Below are positions 1 to 6,829 of a stretch of 6,888 nt of DNA, piece by piece. The DNA is taken from assembly GCA_003565575.1 (NCBI GenBank), contig PXBV01000260.1, forward strand, positions 1-6,888, in the 5' to 3' direction. Both the position numbers and the translations under genes were made by a program. The DNA is from Psychroflexus sp. Lineage in GTDB: Bacteria > Bacteroidota > Bacteroidia > Flavobacteriales > Flavobacteriaceae. Each line of letters opens with the position of its first letter. Within the stretch, counting starts at the first letter, position 1. Below the pieces are notes generated by a model. It worked only from the letters and a program-made list of their open reading frames with translations. It was not told the origin of the DNA and searched no databases.

Positions 1-113
1 GAAACCAACGATGCCCTCGTTTTAATCAGCACAGATCCGGATCCCACGCGCGGCACAGGAACTTCCTCAAGAATGGTTTCGCCGGATTTAAGGTTTTGGA
101 TTATCTGGCGCAT
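1..113 (-). CDS. Bi-domain sugar oxidoreductase (zinc alcohol dehydrogenase-like / Gfo-Idh-MocA fusion), 5' end only
   Basis: This is a partial gene cut by the window edge. Seen: an ATG at 113-111 opens a frame that stays open to position 1 and gives 38 residues, starting MRQIIQNLKSGETILEEVPV and ending in TRASLVS. Known: this N-terminus matches what I recall of the bi-domain-containing oxidoreductases of polysaccharide loci, where an N-terminal medium-chain (zinc alcohol dehydrogenase-like) domain is fused to a C-terminal Gfo/Idh/MocA NAD-binding domain; full-length members run to roughly 700 residues. Inferred role: a cytoplasmic redox step on a sugar precursor or a linked sugar; the substrate is not known to me. 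The start lies inside the last codons of the upstream GT4 gene (13-base overlap) with no clear Shine-Dalgarno, so translation is probably coupled. Its G+C is about half, clearly richer than the upstream genes, as if it belonged to the more conserved part of the locus. The domain call rests on the N-terminus alone. Confidence 0.8.
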   Translation of the reverse strand, partial: MRQIIQNLKSGETILEEVPVPRVGSGSVLIKTRASLV

Positions 114-1231
114 TGGGATGGATTATTTGAGAGTTCGTTTAACAGTTTGTAGTAACTGTAAGACACTTCTTCCCAGCTTGGCCATTTCTCAATTATTTTC
201 CTGCCTTCTTGAACCTTTTTTAAATAAATAGATTGATCCAAAGAGAGATTCATGGCTTCAAGTATCGATCCCGGCTCAAATGGGTTGAAATATAACGCAG
301 CATCTGCCATAGTTTCCCGAACAAAATCCAGATTACTTGCCAGAAGAAGCTTATTTTTTGAAGCCGCCTCTAAATACGTTAACCCAAAGGATTCCAGAAA
401 AGATGGATTTATTATTGCGTATGCTTGCTCGAATACCTTATCAATCTCACCTTGTGGGATATGGCCTAAGTTGACTATGTAATCTTCCAGTTCATGTTTT
501 TTTATGGAGTTCAATAAATTTTTCGCACTGGGACTTTTTTCATCAACAGTAATTTGAATTTTGTAATCGAGCTCTCTAGCCTTAATCAATTTTGCAACTT
601 CAATTAGTATACTATGATTTTTATGGTAGTAGTAACTTGAGAGATATAAAAAGTTTTTCTTGATGTTACTGAATATGCTATCGTCTATTTGTTTATCAAT
701 CTGAAGATCAAAACTGCTGGGAATAACCGTAATTGGTTTTGAGCTCAAAAAAGTTTTTTTACTTCTTTCTTCCATGGACTTTGTTTGGACAGTCAAATGA
801 TCAACATAATGATAGTTTTTTTTAATGAGATAAAGTCTGACTTTTCTTTTTAGATAATCTATCCACGGCATTGGCTTCCAAATATAACTCTCATTATACA
901 CAGCGTAAGACCATTGAATTAAAAGTAATTGAGGAATTTTAGACTTCAGTGGAGTATTACAGAGATTGAAAATAACATCGGGTTTAAATTTAGCTATTTG
1001 TTCACTAGTCCAAGCTTGACCGCTAACCCAATTGACAGTTTTAAGATAGTTTTCAGGAATATATTTTTTTTCGATTTGATGAGATTCAAGCCGACCATAC
1101 GTATTTTCAGAGCATAGAAATACAAACTCATCGTTTTCATCAATTATAGTATTCAACCCTTTTAAAAGGTTTGAACCAACCCTTAGGCCACCTGCCGAGT
1201 TTAAACGGATGGCATTAATAAGAATTTTCAT
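101..1231 (-). CDS. GT4-family glycosyltransferase (second GT4)
   Basis: This is a 376-residue cytoplasmic or membrane-associated GT-B fold glycosyltransferase, predicted to transfer a nucleotide-activated sugar to the growing lipid-linked repeat unit with retention of configuration. Seen: the N-terminal beta strand and glycine-rich loop MKILINAIRLNSAGGLRV (1-18); the start of the C-terminal domain at about 193-206 (FLYLSSYYYHKNH), with K204 where GT4 enzymes usually carry the donor-phosphate-binding lysine; NLGHIP (254-259); and the EX7E motif, E280 to E288, in FLESFGLTYLEAA, followed by ALYFNPFEP (312-320). No signal peptide or membrane segment is evident. The length is normal for GT4. The ATG at 1231-1229 begins exactly at the first strand, 24 bases after the preceding GT4 stop, with a weak AGGTAGG about 11 bases upstream. 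Its 3' end overlaps the bi-domain oxidoreductase gene. Donor and acceptor sugars cannot be read from the sequence. Confidence 0.92.
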   Translation of the reverse strand: MKILINAIRLNSAGGLRVGSNLLKGLNTIIDENDEFVFLCSENTYGRLESHQIEKKYIPENYLKTVNWVSGQAWTSEQIAKFKPDVIFNLCNTPLKSKIPQLLLIQWSYAVYNESYIWKPMPWIDYLKRKVRLYLIKKNYHYVDHLTVQTKSMEERSKKTFLSSKPITVIPSSFDLQIDKQIDDSIFSNIKKNFLYLSSYYYHKNHSILIEVAKLIKARELDYKIQITVDEKSPSAKNLLNSIKKHELEDYIVNLGHIPQGEIDKVFEQAYAIINPSFLESFGLTYLEAASKNKLLLASNLDFVRETMADAALYFNPFEPGSILEAMNLSLDQSIYLKKVQEGRKIIEKWPSWEEVSYSYYKLLNELSNNPSQCAR

Positions 1232-1255
1232 GTCAAGAACAGCCTACCTATTCTG

Positions 1256-2374
1256 TTAAGATTCCTTCCAAGGAGGATTAATTTTAGACTTTTCATGAAT
1301 TACCTTTAATAAGTAATCAGCCGCGACTTTTGGACTAATACTATTCTCTGCCCATTTTATCAATTTATTTCTGCTTAATTTACTTGTTTTCCCAGATATC
1401 ATTCTATTTCGAATTTTACTCCTTAAGTCCGAAACATCATTACTTTTGAACACATCTCCTACTAAGTTTTTATTAATGATTGCCGACGATCCACATGAGT
1501 CACTACAGATAACAGGTGTTCCAACAGATAGTGACTCATTTACAACAGCTCCCCAACCATCAAACCTACTTGTTAAAACCAAAAGATCTGATCGCCTAAT
1601 TTTTTCCTGAACTATTTCATTATCAATATTACCAATAAACTGTACTTTATCTCTTATCTTTATTTTTTTTACCATTGATACTAGTTTGCTTTTATTATAG
1701 CCATCGCCAACAAATGTTAATTTAAAATCTTCTAGTTCCCTTACTGCATTAAGTAAAAGCTCTTGGTTTTTACGTTCAATTAAAGATCCAACTGATATAA
1801 TTTGGTATGGCACATAATTTTTTGAATTTGTAAGTCTATCCGCTGCTTGTGTTTCAAAATCTGTAAAATACCCCCACTCTATAATTTGTTCTTTTTTAAA
1901 ACCAGCTTTATTCCACCATTTTTCCGCAATACTTCCTGTTGCTAATAAAAGGTCAATGCTTTTCCTCCACTTTAAAGCCCAAATACTGTGGTTAATAAAT
2001 CTTAGTAAAGATTTAATTCCTTGATCAGACCTACCAGACTCGACCATATTACATATCAGTAGGTCTTTTCTTCGAGTAGCTATTTTAAACGTCTCGAATG
2101 TTTTATGATAAGATTTTATCCCAGAAAATATATGTACACTCTCAGACTTTGCATTAGCAATAATGCTAGCTCTTTCAAATAATGAAGGTTTTGTGAAACA
2201 CTTGCATTCACCTATATCAGGTTCTGGCCATCCCATTTTTAACCTTTCGTCTGACAGCTCATTTTCGTATATGACACTTACTTTAATGCCCTTTCTTTTT
2301 GTTAATTCCTTTATTAGTGGAGCTTGATGAATACTAGGGCAATTCAGCCAGAAATAAATTTCATGTTGTTTCAT
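1256..2374 (-). CDS. GT4-family glycosyltransferase (first GT4, D-x7-E variant)
   Basis: This is a predicted retaining GT-B glycosyltransferase of 372 residues adding a sugar to the repeat unit at the inner membrane. In this numbering, seen: N-terminal MKQHEIYFWLNCPSIHQAPL; C-terminal domain from about 190 with IISVGSLIERKNQELL (192-207), including the donor-binding R/K pair; TFVGDGY (220-226); VQFIGNI (244-250); and SRFDGWGAVVNESLSVGTPV (269-288). The usual first glutamate of EX7E is an aspartate here (D272) while the second (E280) is kept; from memory this DGWG form also occurs in other GT4 proteins, so I expect activity. Start choice: the frame can begin at TTG 2383, overlapping the polymerase stop, but the ATG at 2374-2372 is better and opens on a typical first strand. 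It lies 5 bases after the polymerase stop and immediately downstream of a 16-bp tandem duplication. Sugar specificity is unknown. Confidence 0.92.
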   Translation of the reverse strand: MKQHEIYFWLNCPSIHQAPLIKELTKRKGIKVSVIYENELSDERLKMGWPEPDIGECKCFTKPSLFERASIIANAKSESVHIFSGIKSYHKTFETFKIATRRKDLLICNMVESGRSDQGIKSLLRFINHSIWALKWRKSIDLLLATGSIAEKWWNKAGFKKEQIIEWGYFTDFETQAADRLTNSKNYVPYQIISVGSLIERKNQELLLNAVRELEDFKLTFVGDGYNKSKLVSMVKKIKIRDKVQFIGNIDNEIVQEKIRRSDLLVLTSRFDGWGAVVNESLSVGTPVICSDSCGSSAIINKNLVGDVFKSNDVSDLRSKIRNRMISGKTSKLSRNKLIKWAENSISPKVAADYLLKVIHEKSKINPPWKES

Positions 2375-2375
2375 A

Positions 2376-2407
2376 GTTATCAATGCTCATCGTTATCAAT
2401 GCTCATC
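2376..2407. repeat. Perfect 16-bp tandem duplication at the polymerase/GT4 junction
   Basis: Plus-strand gttatcaatgctcatc occurs at 2376-2391 and again, without mismatch, at 2392-2407. Read in the coding direction the unit is GATGAGCATTGATAAC. The two copies hold the last codons and the stop of the polymerase gene and the gap before the GT4 ATG. Sixteen is not a multiple of three, so the extra copy changes the polymerase reading frame at its end. With one copy removed, the polymerase would end LMSIDNYETT then TGA and overlap the GT4 gene by 14 bases; with two it ends LMSIDNDEH. Replication slippage is the likely origin (inference). Confidence 0.93.
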
Positions 2408-3609
2408 AGATTTCCAAATATAAACCACCATACAGACGATAATTGAAACGATCCTATTAGCATACCGGGCTCACTAAAAGTAATTATAAAGCCGGTAATA
2501 ATTATCAATGACATTAAAAGTTTAAGCTTTTTTATCTCTGACAACATGTCGCTTTGATTTATATCGTCGCATAAATAGAAAACATTTCTAACAGATTTAA
2601 AAACCATCCGCAAAACAAAAACAAACAATAGTAGCGAGAAAATCATACCATATTCGCCTCCTAGTCTTAGCCAAAGATTATGACCTGATGTGCGGGCATT
2701 ATCACGAAACCCCCCATCACTATTCCCCCATCCAAAAAAGGGTTTAATTATTATATGATTTATCGCGGTTTTATTTAGTGATACTCTTCCGGCTGTTATT
2801 TCGTCTACATTTTCAATTTCAGTAATATTTCCGGTAACTCTATCTATTCTGAGATGATCCTGATAAACATTTGCAAAATAATATATCGGTACAATCAAAA
2901 TCATCAATGATAGAAGAAGCTTTAGATAATTTCTTCTATAGTAAATCACCAAAAAAAACAGCATTGTGAACAATGATGCAAGTAGTCCAGTACGCCCACC
3001 TGTTAAGAACATACTTGTATAAATAGTAACAATGAATACTACTGTTACTATCAACCGTATATTATTAAACCCATTTTCAGATTTCCTTAGTAACAAAAAC
3101 GGTAAAAAAATTAACAATGCAAGACCGTTTGACCATCCCGTACGCAGACCTCCGAAACCTGCGTCCTTTATACTAACGTCATATGGGGATAGTATATTCC
3201 CATGAAATGAGACATAATACAAATAAATAATACTTATGGCTCCTATGACCATTAGTGCAATCTTAAATATTTTTTTAAGATGATCTTCATATTTAGCAAA
3301 ATTATACCCCGCATACAACATAACAATTGGGTATAGCATATCTACTAAACCGTTAAAATTTGAAGTATTAATAGATACTAGAACTGAAACAGTATAAGCA
3401 AAAAATATAAACAATAGTCCAGTATAGCCATGTAATCCAGCAGGGAAACTTTGATATTTACTAGTGATTATGAATGTTATTACGGCAGCGAATACTAAGG
3501 TTGTTTTAAAAACCAAGAATAGTGTATGGTCAAGAAATGGCAACCAAAATACTGGAGATAACCCGAAGTATAAGCCAAACAGAGTGGTCGGTATACTTAA
3601 TACTTTCAT
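2380..3609 (-). CDS. wzy: O-antigen polymerase / ligase family integral membrane protein (Wzy-like)
   Basis: This is a 409-residue polytopic inner-membrane protein. Predicted role: joining lipid-linked repeat units in the periplasm (Wzy). The same superfamily (Wzy_C, O-antigen ligase) includes WaaL ligases, which sequence alone does not separate. Seen: about ten to twelve hydrophobic segments (for example near 10-26, 29-49, 62-80, 117-135, 161-174, 184-203, 208-223, 229-246, 320-340 and 363-380); the family signature GGRTGLL at 204-210; and a large predicted periplasmic loop at about 247-318 with R274, FFGWGN (291-296), the conserved pair H310-N311 and EYG (319-321). The arginine and histidine in this loop are the expected functional residues by analogy with WaaL and Wzy. 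Polymerase is favoured because a flippase and repeat-unit glycosyltransferases share the operon and no second candidate is visible. The ATG overlaps the GT2 stop in ATGA. The C-terminal tail is altered by the 16-bp duplication at 2376-2407. Confidence 0.85.
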   Translation of the reverse strand: MKVLSIPTTLFGLYFGLSPVFWLPFLDHTLFLVFKTTLVFAAVITFIITSKYQSFPAGLHGYTGLLFIFFAYTVSVLVSINTSNFNGLVDMLYPIVMLYAGYNFAKYEDHLKKIFKIALMVIGAISIIYLYYVSFHGNILSPYDVSIKDAGFGGLRTGWSNGLALLIFLPFLLLRKSENGFNNIRLIVTVVFIVTIYTSMFLTGGRTGLLASLFTMLFFLVIYYRRNYLKLLLSLMILIVPIYYFANVYQDHLRIDRVTGNITEIENVDEITAGRVSLNKTAINHIIIKPFFGWGNSDGGFRDNARTSGHNLWLRLGGEYGMIFSLLLFVFVLRMVFKSVRNVFYLCDDINQSDMLSEIKKLKLLMSLIIITGFIITFSEPGMLIGSFQLSSVWWFIFGNLMSIDNDEH

Positions 3610-4517
3610 CTACTTTGCAGTTTATTAACTAAAGGTACATTCCCAAAGTCTGGTCTTGTATTTTTATCTCTATAATAACTTTCGACTGATTTTTTGACTT
3701 TTTCGTGTTGCCTTCTACCTGACAAAACCCCTTTTAACATATACCAAGGGTATATTAAAGGTGCATTAATCAATCCGTTTTTTATAGCCGATTTAATGTG
3801 ACTTGTTGTATATCTTAATGAAAAAGGTAAAGCATTTCTAAAAGTAAAATGCTTATGGTGTATCCTACAATAGTTATATACTCGTTTTTTTCGCCTATCA
3901 CTATTCTGGACACCTACTCTCGTAAAATTATTATGAATTGCTTTTGCGATATGTAAATATGCCACTCCAAAACCATTTTCCCTTAGTCTTATTGAATAGT
4001 CAATCTCTTCTCCTCCAAAAGTACACTCAGGGTCAATATCACCAGTCACCTTGAGAGCCTCATATCTCACTAAGTGGCAAGCACCATGATAATTACCTAC
4101 TTCTTTGGTTTCATCACCGTGTTCATTTTGCTGAAATGCTGTTGATTTATGTATTACTCTTGGTGAAACTACACCTATTTGTAGATTTGATTCTAGATAC
4201 CCGACCAACTTCTCAACTTCATTCTTACTTATGTGTGTATCATCATCTAAATGTAATATATATTTAGACTTCAACTTTCTTCTTCCAGTATTTCTTCCTT
4301 CAGCAACTCCCAAATTGGTATCGTTCAATATTACATCTAAGTTTTCTGATTCAGCTTTCTTTGTCTTAAGATAATTTACAGTACCATCTGAGGAATTGTT
4401 ATCTACGACACAAATCTGATTTTTCGGAAATGCCTTTAATAAATATTCTAAGTTTTCTTTCAGATCGTCAAGTCTGTTATATGACAGTATCAGTATTGAG
4501 AGAGTATCCCTATCCAT
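3606..4517 (-). CDS. GT2-family glycosyltransferase
   Basis: This is a 303-residue inverting GT-A fold enzyme, predicted to transfer a nucleotide-activated sugar to the lipid-linked acceptor on the cytoplasmic side. Seen, in order: SILILSYNR (7-15); VVDNNSSDGT (37-46) for nucleotide binding; NLGVAEGRNTGRR (68-80), which resembles the N-G-G-x-N-x-G block of rhamnosyltransferase-like GT2 proteins; the metal-binding D-x-D in LHLDDDTHI (88-96, D91-D93); SPRVI (118-122); GACHLVRYEAL (145-155); and the acceptor-side motif FGGEEIDYSIRLRENGFGV (167-185), with E170/E171 and D173 supplying the probable catalytic base, then H195-N196. The C-terminal 90 residues are basic and amphipathic (RHKHFTFR-like, KNGLINAPLIYPWYML) and may hold the enzyme at the membrane. 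A rhamnosyltransferase role is possible but unproven. It overlaps the P-loop gene by 8 bases and the polymerase gene by 4. Confidence 0.93.
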   Translation of the reverse strand: MDRDTLSILILSYNRLDDLKENLEYLLKAFPKNQICVVDNNSSDGTVNYLKTKKAESENLDVILNDTNLGVAEGRNTGRRKLKSKYILHLDDDTHISKNEVEKLVGYLESNLQIGVVSPRVIHKSTAFQQNEHGDETKEVGNYHGACHLVRYEALKVTGDIDPECTFGGEEIDYSIRLRENGFGVAYLHIAKAIHNNFTRVGVQNSDRRKKRVYNYCRIHHKHFTFRNALPFSLRYTTSHIKSAIKNGLINAPLIYPWYMLKGVLSGRRQHEKVKKSVESYYRDKNTRPDFGNVPLVNKLQSR

Positions 4518-5256
4518 TGTTCAGATATTCGCTTATAGTTTTTGCCTGCTCTTTTATATGTTCTGAGGCATCCACTTTTAGGATCCTTACCCCTTGTTTT
4601 TCAAGATATTCACACACATACTCCATGTTTTGCATAACATTCTTATTGTAATTATTAAATTTTTCAAGCGTATCTGTATGACGATGAATAATCATTTTTC
4701 TGTGCCTTTTATTAACGCGCTCATAATGCGTTTTGCAATCCAGGTATAACATCACAACAACTGAATAATCGCCATGAGTATCTATATACTTCTCCAGTTC
4801 ATCATTACAAGTAGATTTATAGAATAAGTGCATAATTCTACTTAACATACCCTCGTCATATACCACAAATTTATCCGTATTATTTTCCAAGATTGTTTGC
4901 AATACATTAATTGTATTCAGACAATGCCTCGCAACTTCAAATCTAAAATCTTGTCCAGTTTCTTCATCATGAGAATTGTTATCAATTATTTGCCATAGTT
5001 CACTTTTAGCTTCTTCGCGACTTTCAAAATATCTTAGAAATGCATCCTCAAATGGTATCAATTGAGGTATGTTTATTAGATTTTTGTATAATGAGCGAAC
5101 AAGCTCTGTCAGGCCCTTTTTGCTTTCAACATGATTGGATAATACACGGCTATATACAACCCAGTTATCACTTTTTTTATTAATAGTATCAAGACACCTT
5201 ATGAGTGAACTCTTACCTATTCCAGGCGGTCCAAATATTTCTGCTATTTTTGCCAC
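4510..5256 (-). CDS. P-loop NTPase, kinase-like protein of unknown substrate
   Basis: This is a 248-residue soluble protein that I cannot assign to a named family. Seen: a first beta strand (AKIAEIF) running into a Walker A motif GPPGIGKS at 9-16; a hydrophobic strand ending in acidic residues, KFVVYDEGM (129-137), that fits a Walker B or the DE/DR motif of deoxynucleoside-kinase-like enzymes; a strand VVVMLYLD (166-173) followed by a helix and the basic stretch ERVNKRHRKMIIHRH (179-193), which looks like the arginine-rich LID of the thymidylate/adenylate kinase group; and a final strand VRILKVDA (223-230) with a helical tail. Inference: it phosphorylates a small molecule, a sugar or the glycan, rather than acting as a AAA+ machine, since it is short and single-domain. 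The start is GTG (5256-5254): the frame is closed by a TAA about 36 bases upstream and has no ATG before the Walker A. It overlaps the flippase by 13 bases and has no good Shine-Dalgarno. Confidence 0.8.
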   Translation of the reverse strand: MAKIAEIFGPPGIGKSSLIRCLDTINKKSDNWVVYSRVLSNHVESKKGLTELVRSLYKNLINIPQLIPFEDAFLRYFESREEAKSELWQIIDNNSHDEETGQDFRFEVARHCLNTINVLQTILENNTDKFVVYDEGMLSRIMHLFYKSTCNDELEKYIDTHGDYSVVVMLYLDCKTHYERVNKRHRKMIIHRHTDTLEKFNNYNKNVMQNMEYVCEYLEKQGVRILKVDASEHIKEQAKTISEYLNNG

Positions 5257-6698
5257 AAATAATAAAGTGTGATAAAATTTTGCCCACCTTTAAACCAATG
5301 CAGGATGTAGTTTAGTACTACAAATATTGTTCCATAGAACATTACTGTCAAAATAATTACAAAAATATTATAATTTACGCTTTTAATTACTGGGTCAGCA
5401 AATGGATTAATTAAAATAAATATAACTAACCATACTAATCCTGAAAAATGACACTTACATATTTCCAAAATACTTTTATCCAGCACTTTTTTTACATAAA
5501 GTAATAGCATCATATAATGCCCGAAATTAGCTATCACTACGCCAACTACCATTTCATTTATTCCAAGTAAAGCCCCTTGGTATGCGAATAAAACAACACT
5601 GACCATGTAAACAGTCTGAATTACTGCACGCTGGTAAACCAATCCCATAGATTTAATTACGGCATCATTAACCTTATAAGACATCTTAGCTATTATGACG
5701 ACGGATAAAAATTTTAGCAGAATAACAACGTCTCCCCACTGATCACCCAACACCAGGTTAACTATGCTTTCAGAAAGAGTGAATATTAGAGTAGAAATAA
5801 AACAAGACGCAAAAAAAGTTAGAGACAATACTCTAACAAACCCGGAACTGACTTTCTCAATCCTTCCTGATCTTAAAGAAAAAGCGGGGAAAAGTATTTT
5901 TTCTATGTTTCCTGCAATCAATCCTACTGGTTTTACCATTAAAGCAAATGCTCTACTGTAGAACCCCAAAATTTCAGCTCCAAACATTCTCCCCGTAATT
6001 ATATTATCACCTTGTGAAGCAAAATAATTTGAAATTTTACCTATTGTAAACCCTCCTCCAAAGTAAATCAACTCGTTGAATTCATTTTTGCTATACACAG
6101 GTATCAGCGAGATGGGTTGTAGCAAATAAATCAATATAGCTTTGATTATCACTTGGATGATGATACCCACAATTAAAGCCCAAAGCCCAAACCCTAAAAA
6201 GGCTAACAGTACTGATGTAAAACCATAGCCTACAGTAAATGAAATCAAGTGTACCGTAGCATATTCTTTCATCTGCAGCTTTCTTTGAAGCATTGACTCG
6301 GAAACAACTACAAAACTTTCAATCACAAAAATAATTGATACCACTTTTAGTGCGAATGACAATCGTGGCATTGAAAAAAATTCTGCTACACACTCAGAAG
6401 AGAAAAAAACGACTAAACCAAAAAAACACCCAAGAATAAGTGATATTGTAAATGCTGTTCTTACATGTAGATTCGTAAGATTTTTTAATTGAACTATGGA
6501 GGGGCCAACCCCCATTTGACTCATTAAATTTGCAAGTCCAACGACAACGATAACAGCTTGCATTACACCAAAGTCTTCTGGTGTTATTAATCGGGCCAAA
6601 ATTGCTAGTATCCCAATTTGGATAATAGCATGCACACCGCTAGTGGAGCTAAGCCATATAAATCCTTGAAATGTTTTTTTGGTTAACCCTTCTTTCAT
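5244..6698 (-). CDS. wzx: Wzx-type polysaccharide repeat-unit flippase (MOP/PST superfamily)
   Basis: This is a 484-residue inner-membrane transporter, predicted to flip undecaprenyl-pyrophosphate-linked repeat units to the periplasm. Seen: 12 to 14 hydrophobic segments along the whole length (clear ones near 12-34, 45-63, 81-99, 116-134, 151-170, 172-193, 286-308, 357-376, 380-401, 417-431 and 443-465). Family signatures are ARLITPEDFG (35-44) after the first membrane segment, MGVGPSIVQ (62-70), SMLQRKLQMK (135-144) and GDNIITGRMFGAEILGFYSR (230-249). Together these place it in the WzxC-like group of the polysaccharide transporter family, a subgroup often found with exopolysaccharide loci such as colanic acid, although O-antigen use is also possible. 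The length is normal. The ATG at 6698-6696 gives a typical basic N-terminus (MKEGLTKKTF) but has little Shine-Dalgarno match. It is the first gene of the operon, downstream of a leader of about 130 bases if the candidate promoter is right. Confidence 0.93.
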   Translation of the reverse strand: MKEGLTKKTFQGFIWLSSTSGVHAIIQIGILAILARLITPEDFGVMQAVIVVVGLANLMSQMGVGPSIVQLKNLTNLHVRTAFTISLILGCFFGLVVFFSSECVAEFFSMPRLSFALKVVSIIFVIESFVVVSESMLQRKLQMKEYATVHLISFTVGYGFTSVLLAFLGFGLWALIVGIIIQVIIKAILIYLLQPISLIPVYSKNEFNELIYFGGGFTIGKISNYFASQGDNIITGRMFGAEILGFYSRAFALMVKPVGLIAGNIEKILFPAFSLRSGRIEKVSSGFVRVLSLTFFASCFISTLIFTLSESIVNLVLGDQWGDVVILLKFLSVVIIAKMSYKVNDAVIKSMGLVYQRAVIQTVYMVSVVLFAYQGALLGINEMVVGVVIANFGHYMMLLLYVKKVLDKSILEICKCHFSGLVWLVIFILINPFADPVIKSVNYNIFVIILTVMFYGTIFVVLNYILHWFKGGQNFITLYYLWQK

Positions 6699-6716
6699 CT
6701 ACGGATCAAGTCAGTT

Positions 6717-6749
6717 TTACTCACACAGCTTCGCCTTCGTGAGTCCCAT
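6717..6749 (-). other. Possible 10-codon leader ORF coinciding with a hairpin
   Basis: An ATG at 6749-6747 reads MGLTKAKLCE and stops at TAA 6719-6717, 18 bases before the flippase start. A GAG lies 6 bases upstream of the ATG as a weak ribosome site. Nearly the whole frame is covered by an inverted repeat, plus-strand actcac (6719-6724) and gtgagt (6739-6744), with a 14-base loop. A frame this short can arise by chance, and the peptide resembles nothing I know. It is listed because ORF, hairpin and position would fit a translated leader affecting flippase expression. Confidence 0.2.
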
Positions 6750-6790
6750 TATCAACTCGCGCGGGCTGGCTCAGTATTAAGCAGAATGTG

Positions 6791-6811
6791 GCTCAAACGG
6801 CTTAATTGAGC
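6791..6811. repeat. Short inverted repeat in the operon leader
   Basis: Plus-strand gctcaa (6791-6796) and ttgagc (6806-6811) are perfect inverted copies separated by 9 bases. They lie in the predicted 5' untranslated region, about 20 to 45 bases after the candidate transcription start. They could form a small RNA hairpin or bind a dimeric regulator; a 6-bp arm is also possible by chance. No U-run follows on the transcribed strand, so it is not an intrinsic terminator. Confidence 0.35.
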
Positions 6812-6829
6812 GGAAATAAATTTTCGTCT

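Noticed and set aside
252..482. Open frame on the plus strand inside the second GT4 gene
   Set aside because: It lies wholly antisense to a gene with clear GT4 motifs, has no recognisable domain or ribosome site, and the same applies to plus-strand frames at 929-1117, 4430-4651 and 5764-5961.
1663..1670. Runs of eight A/T (1663-1670, 1064-1071, 816-823, 2951-2958) as phase-variation tracts
   Set aside because: All are in intact frames, are only 8 bases long, and occur at the rate expected in DNA this A+T-rich; several encode ordinary lysine or phenylalanine runs.
2381..2383. TTG at 2383 as the start of the first GT4 gene
   Set aside because: An ATG nine bases downstream opens directly on the expected first beta strand, and the TTG is created within the duplicated 16-bp unit.
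6724..6735. Minus-strand GGCGAAGCTGTG in the leader as an ops/JUMPstart element for RfaH-type antitermination
   Set aside because: Only 7 of 12 positions match the ops core GGCGGTAGCGTG (the outer GGCG and GTG), and the rest of the JUMPstart consensus is absent.
6719..6744. Hairpin before the flippase as an intrinsic terminator or attenuator
   Set aside because: The stem is only 6 bp with a 14-base loop and no U-run follows it in the direction of transcription.
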